A stretch of DNA of 34,786 nt from Candidatus Bacteroides intestinipullorum (GCA_018883785.1 JAHLFO010000151.1:1-34786); one strand, 5' to 3'; positions 7,742 through 17,131 are shown, counted from the first letter of the stretch. A program made the numbers and translations. Notes: generated from the letters alone by a model not told the origin.

Positions 7742-10741
7742 ATGAAACGAATTCTATTTATCGTGTGTTGCCTCTGTGCCTCCATGTTGGCCTTTGCGCA
7801 ACAGCAGACAGTGACCGGAACGGTCTATGACGAATCCGGCCTTCCTTTGATTGGCGTATCCGTACAGGAGAAAGGCACTTCCAACGGTGCCATTACGGAT
7901 ATGGATGGTAAGTTTTCTGTAAAGTTATCCCCTGAGGCTACTGGAGGGGGTAAAATACTGATTTTCAGTTACATAGGTTATAAAACGCAAGAGGTATCCT
8001 TGGACGGTAGGACCAATATCGAGGTCACTATGTCTGAGGATACCGAACAGTTGGAAGAAGTGGTCGTAGTAGGTTACGGCGTTCAGAAGAAGTCCAGCTT
8101 GACCGCTTCTGTAGCTTCCGTATCAAATAAAGAGATTGTCAAGACCATGTCTTCCAACGTGGCTTCCACCTTGCAAGGCCGTATGCCCGGTGTTGATATC
8201 GTTCAGCAGGCTGGCGTAGCAGGTGCAGATGTGAATATTCTGGTACGTGGTGCAGCTTCCTTTGGTGCGACAGAACCTCTGTATGTAATAGACGGTGCTT
8301 TTAGCAACAATGGTCTGACTTCTATCAACCCTAACGATATTGAATCCATTGAGATTTTGAAAGATGGTGCAGCAGCAGCCATCTACGGTTCTCGTGCCGC
8401 CAATGGCGTAGTACTGATTACCACCAAACGCGGCAAACAAGGAAAGCCTGTAATTGAGATTAATGGCTCGTTTGCTGTTCAGACTCCAACCAACATTCCT
8501 GATTTTCTGAATGCCAGTCAGTGGAGAGAGTTTGCCAATATGGTGGCTGATAATAGTGGTATGGCTCATGCACCGGAAAATGACAATCCCACTTATCCCA
8601 ATGTAGACACAGATTGGGCTGATGAATGGCTCCAATTCGCTCCTATGTGGAATTTGAATGCCAGCATTTCCGGCGGTGGTGAGAATTCTACATTCAGCAC
8701 AAGCATAGGTTATCTGGATCAAACGGGTATGACTGTTTATTCAGACTTCAAGCGTTATAACTTCCGCGTTAATTCTTCATATAAGAAAGGTATCTTCTCT
8801 TTGTCCGAGAATGTGGCTATTTCGCACAGAGACAAGACGCCTACCACAGCTTTTAATATCAAGCTGCCTACACTTCCTATCTATGATGAGCAGGGAAGAC
8901 TGGTGTCAGGAGGTCCTGATTACTACATTAACCCGGAAGACGGTCAGTCTAAGAATCCGTTTGCATCGCTGGAGTATTCAGACAGATATAATAAGGTGAC
9001 TGAAATCATCGGTGCTTTGAATGCAGAATTGGATATTTGGAAGGGGCTGAAATATAAACTTTCTGTAAGTGGTAACTATAGTACTTCTCATAATTACACC
9101 CATACGCCTCAGTATGATACCAGATGGTTTGAGGACGGTTCTGTAGATATTGATTACAGCAATACAAGAAACAGTGTGTCCGAATCCAGAGGCGAAGAAT
9201 TCACTTATACCATTGATAACTTGCTGACTTATGACCAGACATTTAACGGCCATCATGTAGACGCTTTGTTGGGTACGAGCTGGATGCGCGAATACAGCCG
9301 TAACATGTCTATTGCCACTATCGACGATTTGGGTGCCACCAACATCACCGGTTTCCAAAGCATAGACGGACGCATCTCGGCAGGTGATTCTAATGCAGCT
9401 TTGCTGTCATTCTTTGCTCGTCTGAACTATGATTACGAAGGCAAATACCTGTTGTCTGCTAGTATCCGTCGCGATGAATCCTCCAAGTTCTATAAGGACA
9501 ATCGTGTAGGTTACTTCCCCTCTGTATCGGCGGGTTGGAATGTACATCAGGAAAGTTGGTTTGAGAATCCTGTGGTGAGCAAGCTGAAGATTCGTGGCAG
9601 CTATGGTGAGCTGGGTGCCAACTTCTTGGATCCATATAACTTCGACCCGATTGCTTTCGGTCCCATCCCCTACACACTCGGTGGCAACCGCTATGTGGAT
9701 GGACGTGCGGCTTATCTGAAATCCAGAGACTTGACTTGGGAGACGGCCAAGACCACGGACATCGGTATTGAAATGGGCTTCCTGAACAATGACCTGACTG
9801 TACAGGTGGACTACTTCATCAAGAAGAATGTGGACCTGCTGGCGCAGATTGACTTGAACCTCTCTTCCGGTCAGGTATTCGAGATCAACAGTTCGAGCGA
9901 AAAGCCGTATGTGAACTCTGCATCGGTGAAAAACACCGGTTGGGAATTCTTGTTGAACTATCGCAAGCAGCTGACGCCTGATTTCAGCATTGACGCTTCG
10001 TTCAACTTCTCTACGTTGAAAAACAAAGTCCTGGCCTTGGGTGACAATGTGCAGCCCATCACTTCGGGTGCCATGTCCAGCTACTTCAACGATTCGCCCT
10101 CCATCACCATGCCGGGCGAAGCCATCGGTTCGTTCTACGGCTACCGCATTGATGGATTCGATGCAGATGGTAACTTTATCTTCACGGACACGGATGGCAA
10201 CGGTATTGTGAATGCTGAGGACAAGGTTATCTTGGGTAATCCTATTCCTGACTTCAGCTATGGCTTGAACCTCAATCTGGCTTATAAGGATTTCGACATG
10301 ACCATGTTCTTCCAAGGCGTGGCCGGAAACGAGATCTTCAACCAGATGAAGTACACCTACTACTTCGATTACTCCAACAACTGCGTGACGGATGTATTGA
10401 ATGCCTGGAGCGAGACGAACAAGGACACGAACATTCCTATCATGAAGACAGCCAACACGAATGGCGGCAACTCCCTGCCCAGCGAATTCTATGTTGAGGA
10501 TGGTGCCTACTTCCGTTGCAAGAACCTCCAGATAGGTTATACCTTGCCCAAGAAGGTGTTGGACAAGCTGTCGTTCACCAACCTGCGCTTCTACGTGGGT
10601 GTGCAGAACTTGTTCACCATCACGGGCTATTCCGGTTACGACCCCGAAGTTAGCTCCAATGTATTGTTCTCCCGCGGTATCGACAACAGCTCTTACCCGA
10701 ACGCACGTACTTATACCTTTGGCTTTAATGCTTCATTCTAA
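7742..10741 (+). CDS. SusC-like TonB-dependent outer-membrane receptor
   Basis: This 999-residue protein has a signal peptide (MKRILFIVCCLCASMLAFAQ) and a carboxypeptidase-D-regulatory-like domain (about 22-105: VTGTVYDESGLPLIGVSVQ to IEVTMSED). It also has the TonB-box-like EEVVVVGYG (about 108-116), a plug ending SIEILKDGAAAAIYGSRAAN with VVLITTKRGK, and a long barrel ending FGFNASF. SusC proteins import oligosaccharides captured by the SusD lid, using TonB energy. The pairing with the SusD gene 14 bp downstream and with the sialic-acid genes upstream suggests a sialylated or sialic-acid-derived ligand. Codon use changes within the gene: the first 1.8 kb has many A/T-ending codons, the last 1.1 kb is richer in G/C-ending ones, which could mean a recombined barrel. 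Confidence 0.95.
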   Translation: MKRILFIVCCLCASMLAFAQQQTVTGTVYDESGLPLIGVSVQEKGTSNGAITDMDGKFSVKLSPEATGGGKILIFSYIGYKTQEVSLDGRTNIEVTMSEDTEQLEEVVVVGYGVQKKSSLTASVASVSNKEIVKTMSSNVASTLQGRMPGVDIVQQAGVAGADVNILVRGAASFGATEPLYVIDGAFSNNGLTSINPNDIESIEILKDGAAAAIYGSRAANGVVLITTKRGKQGKPVIEINGSFAVQTPTNIPDFLNASQWREFANMVADNSGMAHAPENDNPTYPNVDTDWADEWLQFAPMWNLNASISGGGENSTFSTSIGYLDQTGMTVYSDFKRYNFRVNSSYKKGIFSLSENVAISHRDKTPTTAFNIKLPTLPIYDEQGRLVSGGPDYYINPEDGQSKNPFASLEYSDRYNKVTEIIGALNAELDIWKGLKYKLSVSGNYSTSHNYTHTPQYDTRWFEDGSVDIDYSNTRNSVSESRGEEFTYTIDNLLTYDQTFNGHHVDALLGTSWMREYSRNMSIATIDDLGATNITGFQSIDGRISAGDSNAALLSFFARLNYDYEGKYLLSASIRRDESSKFYKDNRVGYFPSVSAGWNVHQESWFENPVVSKLKIRGSYGELGANFLDPYNFDPIAFGPIPYTLGGNRYVDGRAAYLKSRDLTWETAKTTDIGIEMGFLNNDLTVQVDYFIKKNVDLLAQIDLNLSSGQVFEINSSSEKPYVNSASVKNTGWEFLLNYRKQLTPDFSIDASFNFSTLKNKVLALGDNVQPITSGAMSSYFNDSPSITMPGEAIGSFYGYRIDGFDADGNFIFTDTDGNGIVNAEDKVILGNPIPDFSYGLNLNLAYKDFDMTMFFQGVAGNEIFNQMKYTYYFDYSNNCVTDVLNAWSETNKDTNIPIMKTANTNGGNSLPSEFYVEDGAYFRCKNLQIGYTLPKKVLDKLSFTNLRFYVGVQNLFTITGYSGYDPEVSSNVLFSRGIDNSSYPNARTYTFGFNASF

Positions 10742-10755
10742 TAAATATCACACGT

Positions 10756-12501
10756 ATGAAAAATATATCTAAGATAGCAGCGGTCTTCCTGTTGGGAGGC
10801 AGCTTGGCAATGACCGGTTGTAACGGGATTTTTGACGACTTGGCCATTAATCCCAACCAGCCCAGTATGGATGCTTATTTCACTACTCCTGAGGCTGTGA
10901 ATGATGCAGTGATGACATTGTATGGCTATATCTCCACTCAGCGTTGTCTGGGAGCATCTGGTTCGAAGACGCAAATCATCCGTTCGGACGAAGCTTCATC
11001 CAATTCGGACTACGGAAAGCCGGGCATGTATGGCAATGACTTGAATGCCAGCTACTATACCATTGAGCAACCTTTCACGTTGATGTACACCACGGCCTCG
11101 CAGGCATCGTATGTCATTGAAACGATTGCAAACGTGGACTTTGGCAACGATACAGAACTTCGCGACGCTTATTTGGGCGAAGCCTACTTCTGGCGTGCCT
11201 TCGCGCACTATTACCTGCTGATCAATTTCCGTCAAGTATGTCCTATCCGGCAGATGCCCCGCAACTCCTCGGACTATGTGCGCCAGCCCGAGGCTCCTGA
11301 AGCCGTATGGGACTTCATCCAGGAAGATCTGGCAAACGCCAAGACGTATTTGCCCAACAAGGGATATTGGAATGGTGACAATGCAGGCCGCGTGACGAAA
11401 GGTGCCGCGGCTGCTCTGTCCGGACTGTGCTATCTGTACCGCAGCGGCATAGAAACGAATTACGGCACGGACAAGACTACGTTCTATGATGAGGCAGCCA
11501 AGGAGTTTGACGACATCATCACCGGTGTTTACGGCACGTATGATCTGGCTACCAATTATTCGGATAACTTCGACGTAGCCCATGAGAATGATAATGTTGA
11601 GTCCATTCTGGAAATTCAGTTCTTGGGCGATGTGGAGAACAACTCCTTCAATCCCGGAACGGCCACTTCAGGCTTGGCTTTCGATTCGCGCGGACTGATG
11701 TTGCCGGGTGCCGGTGTCGGCTATGAAGGCGTGGCTCACAACTGGCTGTACGATGAGTTTGTCAATTCGATAGACAAAGACGGCTGCACGGACATCCGTA
11801 TGTTCTCTACGCTGATGTTCGACGACCTGAAACCGGAAATCAAGCTGCACACCGACGCTTCCGGCAATCCTATTCGCTTGGAGGGACCCGCAGGCATCCA
11901 TTGGGAAGACATGTATCCTGCCACAGACGAAGCAGAAGGCTTTGCTACAGTGGCCAACACGCTGGCTCACCCGTTCAAGGCCGGTATAAAGAAGGGCATA
12001 GACTGGTCCATGCCGACGCTGACCAATGGCGACGGTTCGCCCCGAATGACTGGCGTGGGTGCAGGGACGAAGGAGTATGTCTACAATCAGCCTCGTGCCC
12101 ATGGCGTCAACTGGCGTTACCTCCGTTTTGCCGACGTGCTGCTGATGTATGCGGAGTCTGTCCTCTCCGGCGGACAGCAAGGTTCCATCACTCCTACCGA
12201 GGCCGTGAACCGCGTGCGCAGACGTGCCAACCTGAACGATTTGTCCAACGTCACGATGGATGATGTGAAGCACGAACGTATCTTGGAGTTGTCATTGGAA
12301 GGACACCGCTTCTACGACCTGCTGCGTTGGGGCGAACTGACCAGCCGTTTTACGTCCTTGACCTCATCAGATCCCAACTTCAAGAAGTTCATCTCTGAGA
12401 CGGACTATCAAGGCTTCACGCCCAACAAGCACGAGTGGCTGCCGATACCCATCAACGAGATCAATTCCAATCCATACATTCAACAGAATCCCGGTTATTA
12501 A
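10756..12501 (+). CDS. SusD/RagB-like surface glycan-binding lipoprotein
   Basis: This 581-residue lipoprotein has its lipidated cysteine in LAMTGC (Cys22), followed by NGIFDD and the usual SusD start DLAINPNQPS. Family features include the TPR-type helices (YLGEAYFWRAFAHYYLLINF), LRFADVLLMYAESVL, ERILELSLEGHRFYDLLRWGE and the typical end WLPIPINEINSNPYIQQNPGY. It caps the SusC barrel and binds the glycan at the cell surface. It sits between SusC and the first propeller hydrolase-like gene with gaps of 14-15 bp, so all three are in one operon. Codon use resembles the late part of the SusC gene. Confidence 0.95.
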   Translation: MKNISKIAAVFLLGGSLAMTGCNGIFDDLAINPNQPSMDAYFTTPEAVNDAVMTLYGYISTQRCLGASGSKTQIIRSDEASSNSDYGKPGMYGNDLNASYYTIEQPFTLMYTTASQASYVIETIANVDFGNDTELRDAYLGEAYFWRAFAHYYLLINFRQVCPIRQMPRNSSDYVRQPEAPEAVWDFIQEDLANAKTYLPNKGYWNGDNAGRVTKGAAAALSGLCYLYRSGIETNYGTDKTTFYDEAAKEFDDIITGVYGTYDLATNYSDNFDVAHENDNVESILEIQFLGDVENNSFNPGTATSGLAFDSRGLMLPGAGVGYEGVAHNWLYDEFVNSIDKDGCTDIRMFSTLMFDDLKPEIKLHTDASGNPIRLEGPAGIHWEDMYPATDEAEGFATVANTLAHPFKAGIKKGIDWSMPTLTNGDGSPRMTGVGAGTKEYVYNQPRAHGVNWRYLRFADVLLMYAESVLSGGQQGSITPTEAVNRVRRRANLNDLSNVTMDDVKHERILELSLEGHRFYDLLRWGELTSRFTSLTSSDPNFKKFISETDYQGFTPNKHEWLPIPINEINSNPYIQQNPGY

Positions 12502-12516
12502 TAGACTTGTATCCTT

Positions 12517-14202
12517 ATGAATATGAATAAAAGAAATACGTTGCTGCTGTGCCTCCTGACGGCATCCCTGGGAGCCGCCGCCCAGCAGAAGACCCTCTCC
12601 AACGGCATCACCCTGCCCGCTGAATGGCCTCCCCGCTACGACGTCCCCGCCGACCGTCACGAGATGCCCCTGCCTTACCTGGAGCACAAGCCCGACGTCC
12701 TGCCCGTCAACACGGGCCGACAGCTCTTCGTGGATGACTTCCTCATCGCCGAGACCACCCTCGAACGCATCTGCCACACCCCTAACTTCTACGCCGGCAA
12801 CCCCGTGCTGGAGCCCGACAAGGAGTGGGAGAAGACCACCGAGGGCGCGCCCTACGCCGCCCCCTTCAGCGACGGCATCTGGTATGACGACAAGGACGGC
12901 AAGTTCAAGATGTGGTACCTGGCCGGTGCCGGGACTATCCACAAGCAGAGCAACCAGACGTTCTATACCTGCTACGCCGAGTCCACCGACGGCAAGCATT
13001 GGGTGAAGCCCGAACTGGACATCGTGCCCGGCACGAACATCGTGGATACTTGCAACCGCGACGCAGCTACCGTCTGGCTGGACCGCAACGAGCAGGACCC
13101 CAACAAGCGTTGGAAGTTCTTCAACGTGGAACGCCGCCCGCTGGACAGCCGCTGGTCCTGCATCCTGAAGTATAGCGCCGACGGCATCCACTGGTCCGAA
13201 GGCGCGGCACAGAGCGGCGACCTCTACGACCGTTCGTCAGCTTTTTATAACCCCTTCACGCAGAAGTGGGTGCTGAGCATGCGCTACAGCACGCCCGTTT
13301 CCTACCGCAGCCGCGCTTACCTGGAGCACAGCGACCCGGAGATGCTGGTCAGCCTGGCCCACCGCATGCGCCGCGACGTGCCGGACAAGTTCGTCCGCTT
13401 CTGGTTCACGCCGGATGACAAAGAATTGCGCCATCCGAAGTATCCTGAGGTGGAGCCGGGCATCTACAACTTCGACGCCATTGCCTACGAGAGCATCATG
13501 CTGGGCCTGTACAGCGCGTGGTGCGGCCCTGAGAATGAAATCTGCAAGCGCGACGGCATCCAGAAGCGCAATGTCGTTTCGTTGGGTTACAGCCGCGACG
13601 GCTTCCACTTCTACCGCCCCACGCACGAAGCCTTCATGGACGTCAACGAGACCGAAGGCGCGTGGAACTGGGGCAACATGCAGTCCATCAACGGCGTGCC
13701 CCTCATCGTGGGCGATTCGCTCTACTTCTACAGCAGCGGCCGCCGCTTGAACGACATCATGTGGGACAGCTACACCTCCACCGGTCTGGCCACTTTGCGC
13801 CGCGACGGCTTTGTCTCCATGCGCGCCGGCAAGGAGGAAGGCACGCTGACGACGGAGAAGCTCTCCTTCGACGGCACATACTTCTTTGTCAATGCCGATG
13901 TGAAGGCCAAGAAAGCCGCGCTGGCCGTCGAGTTGCTGGACGAGCAGGGACAGCCTATCCCCGGCTTCACCCGCAAGGATTGCGTGGTGATGAAGAAGGC
14001 GGACAGCACCAAGCAGCTGGTGACGTGGAAGGAGCAGAAAGACCTCTCCTCGCTGAAGGGTAAAGTCATCCGCGCCAAGTTCTACCTGACCAATGGTGAC
14101 CTCTACGCCTTCTGGATTTCCCCGTGGGAGACCGGCGAGAGCCGGGGCTACACGGCTGGCGGCGGTCCGGGACTGAACCCGGGCGGCACGGACAGCAAGT
14201 GA
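12517..14202 (+). CDS. Secreted five-bladed beta-propeller hydrolase-like protein, QLFVDD family, paralogue 1
   Basis: This 561-residue protein has a signal peptide (cleavage near ASLGAAAQ) and no lipobox, so it is probably periplasmic or secreted. Order of blocks: GITLPAEWPPR (30-40), GRQLFVDDFLI (67-77), APFSDGIWYDDKDGKFKMWY (115-134), STDGKHWVKPELD, YSADGIHW, then SRDGFHF, and a C-terminal beta-sandwich-like module (LAVELLDEQGQPIPGFTRKDC to SRGYTAGGGPGL). The repeated SxDGxxW turns and acidic WYDxxxG motifs resemble GH32/GH43/GH33-type propellers. Similar QLFVDD proteins are common in Planctomycetes and Verrucomicrobia as unnamed or 'GH32-like' proteins (from memory). I know of no established activity. 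Its place next to SusCD and the lyase operon makes a glycosidase acting on sialylated material plausible, but this is inference. Two paralogues lie at 15393 and 22598. Confidence 0.8.
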   Translation: MNMNKRNTLLLCLLTASLGAAAQQKTLSNGITLPAEWPPRYDVPADRHEMPLPYLEHKPDVLPVNTGRQLFVDDFLIAETTLERICHTPNFYAGNPVLEPDKEWEKTTEGAPYAAPFSDGIWYDDKDGKFKMWYLAGAGTIHKQSNQTFYTCYAESTDGKHWVKPELDIVPGTNIVDTCNRDAATVWLDRNEQDPNKRWKFFNVERRPLDSRWSCILKYSADGIHWSEGAAQSGDLYDRSSAFYNPFTQKWVLSMRYSTPVSYRSRAYLEHSDPEMLVSLAHRMRRDVPDKFVRFWFTPDDKELRHPKYPEVEPGIYNFDAIAYESIMLGLYSAWCGPENEICKRDGIQKRNVVSLGYSRDGFHFYRPTHEAFMDVNETEGAWNWGNMQSINGVPLIVGDSLYFYSSGRRLNDIMWDSYTSTGLATLRRDGFVSMRAGKEEGTLTTEKLSFDGTYFFVNADVKAKKAALAVELLDEQGQPIPGFTRKDCVVMKKADSTKQLVTWKEQKDLSSLKGKVIRAKFYLTNGDLYAFWISPWETGESRGYTAGGGPGLNPGGTDSK

Positions 14203-14380
14203 CGAGCTACATTATATCGGGGCGCAGGACATGCGCAGGATTTGATGGTTTCAATAGGTTTCAATTTGTCATATACAGCGGAACTGGGTATGACTTGCGC
14301 CCCGTGTTTGAATATGAGTTTTTGAGTAGGCGAGTAAACTTGAAAACTGAAAAACCGAAGAACTTAAAAACATAAAAACT
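14203..14380 (+). other. 178-bp intergenic leader with long-range GGGGCGCA/TGCGCCCC pairing
   Basis: No gene is seen. An 8-base arm GGGGCGCA near 14219 is complementary to TGCGCCCC near 14297, enclosing about 70 nt, and the last 50 nt before the next start are very A-rich. No clear TTTG/TAnnTTTG promoter pair is visible. The gap separates the high-GC propeller gene from the HU-like gene and may hold a leader or attenuator. Confidence 0.3.
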
Positions 14381-15250
14381 ATGGCAGCAAAAGAACCGAC
14401 TCAAAAAGCGAAGCTCCAGCTCAAAGCGTTGGAACTCGCACTGACAACGGACGTGAAGGACGATTACTACCTGCAACCCAAGTTGCAGAAGTGCCTTAAC
14501 ATGGACGACCTGGCCGCCGAGGTGGCCGCCCTGAGCACCCGCCAGGAAGACCCCGAAGACATCGCCCGCACCGGGCGCGACCTCATGCGGCGCATGATGT
14601 GGTACCTCTCCGCAGGCTATAGCATCAGCACCCCGCTGGGCTACTTCCGCCCCACGGCGCAGGGCGTCTTCATGGAATCGGAACTGAACGAGGCCATCGA
14701 CCGCGACCGTCTGACCCTGGGCGTGCAGTACTCCATGAGCGAGGACATGCGCCAGGCGCTGGACGATGCCGACATTGACGTGGAGATTCAGAAAGCCGTC
14801 AGCGGCCCGCAGCTTTACGCCGTGGTCAGCGCGCACGATGCCGAGCATCCCGATGCCGTCACCCGTGGCGAGGGCGTGCCCGTCAGCGGCGGACAAGTCT
14901 GCATCATCAAGGCCAAGAACGCCAAGGTGGGCGGTGAAGGCGAGGACATCGGCGTCACCATCACCCGCGTGGATGGCGACACGCACACCACGTACTTCTT
15001 CCCGCCCGCGCAACTGTATCCCAACACATTGACCCGCATCGGATTCGTGATGCCCGCAGATGCCCCCAAGGGCAGCGTGTGGAGCGTGAAGCTGTGTACG
15101 CAGATTGGCAGCGGGAGCACACTGCTGAAAAATCCCCGCACGGTGGAGATGGCGAGCAATTTCGTCGTGGGCGAAGTGACTGAACCCACTCCCGGCGAAA
15201 GCGGAGGAGGCGGCGAATCCGACACCGGAAGCGATGGTTCTTTCGGATAG
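14381..15250 (+). CDS. HU-like DNA-binding domain plus DUF4469 (Ig-like) protein
   Basis: This is a 289-residue protein without signal peptide or membrane segment, so cytoplasmic. The N-terminal about 120 residues (KLQLKALELALTTDVKDDYY, then DIARTGRDLMRRMMWYLSAG and STPLGYFRPTAQGVF) fit the HU-like DNA-binding domain often seen in Bacteroides DUF4469 proteins. Residues about 130-265 (LYAVVSAHDAEHPDAVTRGEG, VPVSGGQVCIIKAKNAKV, RIGFVMPADAPKGSVWSVKL) fit the Ig-like DUF4469. It ends with a Gly/Ser/Glu-rich tail. Its role is unknown. It lies between two secreted propeller-protein genes, which is odd for a nucleoid-type protein; a local regulator or a chance cargo gene are both possible. Its stop codon lies inside the first unit of a tandem repeat. 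Confidence 0.7.
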   Translation: MAAKEPTQKAKLQLKALELALTTDVKDDYYLQPKLQKCLNMDDLAAEVAALSTRQEDPEDIARTGRDLMRRMMWYLSAGYSISTPLGYFRPTAQGVFMESELNEAIDRDRLTLGVQYSMSEDMRQALDDADIDVEIQKAVSGPQLYAVVSAHDAEHPDAVTRGEGVPVSGGQVCIIKAKNAKVGGEGEDIGVTITRVDGDTHTTYFFPPAQLYPNTLTRIGFVMPADAPKGSVWSVKLCTQIGSGSTLLKNPRTVEMASNFVVGEVTEPTPGESGGGGESDTGSDGSFG

Positions 15251-15359
15251 TAATCCTCAAGTGTTGCGGATAGTAATCCTCAAGCATTGCGGATAGTAAT
15301 CCTCAAGTGTTGCGGATAATAATCCTCAAGTGTTGCGGATAGTAATCCTCAAATGTTTA
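15245..15359 (+). repeat. Five tandem 23-bp units built on GGATAGTAATCC
   Basis: Units begin at 15245, 15268, 15291, 15314 and 15337, and a sixth partial unit (GGATAAAG) starts at 15360. Each begins GGATAGTAATCC (arms GGAT and ATCC; one unit has AATA for AGTA) and continues TCAAGTGTTGC with small changes. The first TAG is the stop codon of the preceding gene. Because 23 is not a multiple of three, the array puts stops in all frames. The next gene begins 33 bp after the array. It is not a CRISPR, as there are no distinct spacers. Confidence 0.88.
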
Positions 15360-15392
15360 GGATAAAGTTTATAACAAAAAACGATTAAAACG

Positions 15393-17117
15393 ATGAAAAA
15401 ATACAGATTTTACGCCTTGTGCACGCTGTTTTTCCTGGCCATGGCCGGGTGCAGCGATGACAGCCCTGCGAAAGACGACCCAGAGCCGGATCCAGATCCG
15501 GAAGTGCCGGTTCCGCCCGTGGAGGACCCCGATGCCCTGTATAATGGCATTGTCCTTCCGGATCAGTGGCCGCCGCGCCGCTCTTATTCGTCGGACATAC
15601 GCGCGGGCATGACTCCGTTCTACCTGTCAGACAGGCCGGAGTTGATCAACATCTCGGTAGGCCGACAGCTCTTCGTGGATGATTTCCTGATAGAAAGCAC
15701 CACATTGCAGCGCGAGTTCCACTACCCGGAGTATTATGCCGGCAATCCCGTGCTCAGTCCCGACAAGGATTGGGAGCGGATGGGCACGGCAGGAGCCGCC
15801 TTTGCCGCCCCGTTTAGCGACGGCGTGTGGTATGACGAGACGGACGGCAAGTTCAAGATGTGGTACATGGCCGGTGGCGGCGACTACTCCGTGGGCGGCA
15901 TGGGCATCACTTGTTATGCCGAGTCGGCAGATGGCATTACGTGGACAAAGCCTGAGCTTAACATAGAGGCAGGTACCAATATCGTGGATATGGGTTCTGA
16001 GCGTGACGCCTCAGTCGTTTGGTTGGACAAGCAGGAGACGAACTCGTCGCGACGTTACAAGATGTTTCAAGTGGCGGGTGGCGCAGGCAACTGGCAGTAC
16101 CACTACAAGACCTCGGCCGACGGAAAGATGTGGCGCGACATGTCGGCGCCCTCCGGTTCCATTGCCGACCGCTCGACGGTCTACAAGAACCCCTTCCGCA
16201 ATGTCTGGGTGTGGAGCATGCGCCACAATGTGCGCCTGAACCAGAGCGATCCCTACACCGTCCGTGCACGCGATTACTACGAGGCCGCCGACCCGTTGTC
16301 CAACCGCAACGTCGAGGCCGACCTGCAATACTTCTGGTTCGGTCCCTGGCCCGATGAGCAGACCCACCCGTACTATCACAACAACGACGGTTCGCCCGGC
16401 ATCTACAACCTGGATGCCACGCCCTACGAGAGCATCATGCTGGGCTTCTTCTCCGTATGGCAAGGCCCGGAAAACGATGTCTGCGAAGCGGACAACGTGA
16501 TCAAGCGCAATCAAATCATGGTGGGCTACAGCCGCGACGGTTACAGCTGGCTTCGCGAGGATATGAATCCTTTCCTCGCCGTCAATGAGAACCGCTCGGC
16601 TTGGAACAACGGCAACCTGCAATCCGTTGTGGGCACGCCGCTCATCGTGGACGACCAGCTCTACTTCTACCTGAGCGGGCGACGCCTCCAAGGGACGCAG
16701 GAAATCACCACTACCGGCCTTGCCACTCTGCGCCGCGACGGCTTCGCCTCGATGAAGGGTAGCGGAGAATTGCAGACGCCTCTGCTGAAGTTCACCGGGG
16801 AATACTTCTTTGTGAACGCCAACGTCACCGGCGGCCTGCAAGTGGAGTTGCTGGATGCGCAAGGAGCAGTCATCAGCGGTTTCTCCAAAGACGACTGCAC
16901 GACCGTGAAGGGTGACGGCACCAAGCTGCGCGTGGAGTGGAAGAACAACCCCACGCTGGCATCCCTTGAGGGAGAAAACATCAAAATCAAGTTCTACCTG
17001 GACAATGGCGAAATCTACGCTTTCTGGATTTCACCTGAAGAGACCGGCGAGAGCCACGGATACACCGGTGGTGGCGGACCCGGCTTGGATCCTTCGGGAA
17101 TGGACATTAACAATTAA
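15393..17117 (+). CDS. Surface lipoprotein, QLFVDD-family beta-propeller hydrolase-like, paralogue 2
   Basis: This 574-residue protein has a lipobox (FLAMAGC, Cys20) followed by SDD and an Asp/Pro-rich linker (to about residue 47). The acidic stretch after Cys matches the Bacteroidetes surface-export signal, so it is likely exposed on the cell surface. It shares the GIVLPDQWPPR block (52-62), GRQLFVDDFLI (90-100), APFSDGVWYDETDGKFKMWY, the TSADGKMW and SRDGYSW turns, and the C-terminal GESHGYTGGGGPGLD module with paralogue 1. Paralogue 1 has no lipobox, so the two likely act in different places: this one outside, the other after import or secreted. Biochemical activity is unproven. A 23-bp tandem repeat precedes it and the PKD lipoprotein gene follows after 14 bp. 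Confidence 0.82.
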   Translation: MKKYRFYALCTLFFLAMAGCSDDSPAKDDPEPDPDPEVPVPPVEDPDALYNGIVLPDQWPPRRSYSSDIRAGMTPFYLSDRPELINISVGRQLFVDDFLIESTTLQREFHYPEYYAGNPVLSPDKDWERMGTAGAAFAAPFSDGVWYDETDGKFKMWYMAGGGDYSVGGMGITCYAESADGITWTKPELNIEAGTNIVDMGSERDASVVWLDKQETNSSRRYKMFQVAGGAGNWQYHYKTSADGKMWRDMSAPSGSIADRSTVYKNPFRNVWVWSMRHNVRLNQSDPYTVRARDYYEAADPLSNRNVEADLQYFWFGPWPDEQTHPYYHNNDGSPGIYNLDATPYESIMLGFFSVWQGPENDVCEADNVIKRNQIMVGYSRDGYSWLREDMNPFLAVNENRSAWNNGNLQSVVGTPLIVDDQLYFYLSGRRLQGTQEITTTGLATLRRDGFASMKGSGELQTPLLKFTGEYFFVNANVTGGLQVELLDAQGAVISGFSKDDCTTVKGDGTKLRVEWKNNPTLASLEGENIKIKFYLDNGEIYAFWISPEETGESHGYTGGGGPGLDPSGMDINN

Positions 17118-17131
17118 AATCTGATAGCACA

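Noticed and set aside
12517..17117. Calling the propeller proteins GH33 sialidases
   Set aside because: No FRIP-type Arg motif and no canonical SxDxGxTW Asp boxes; the turns here are the shorter SxDGxxW.
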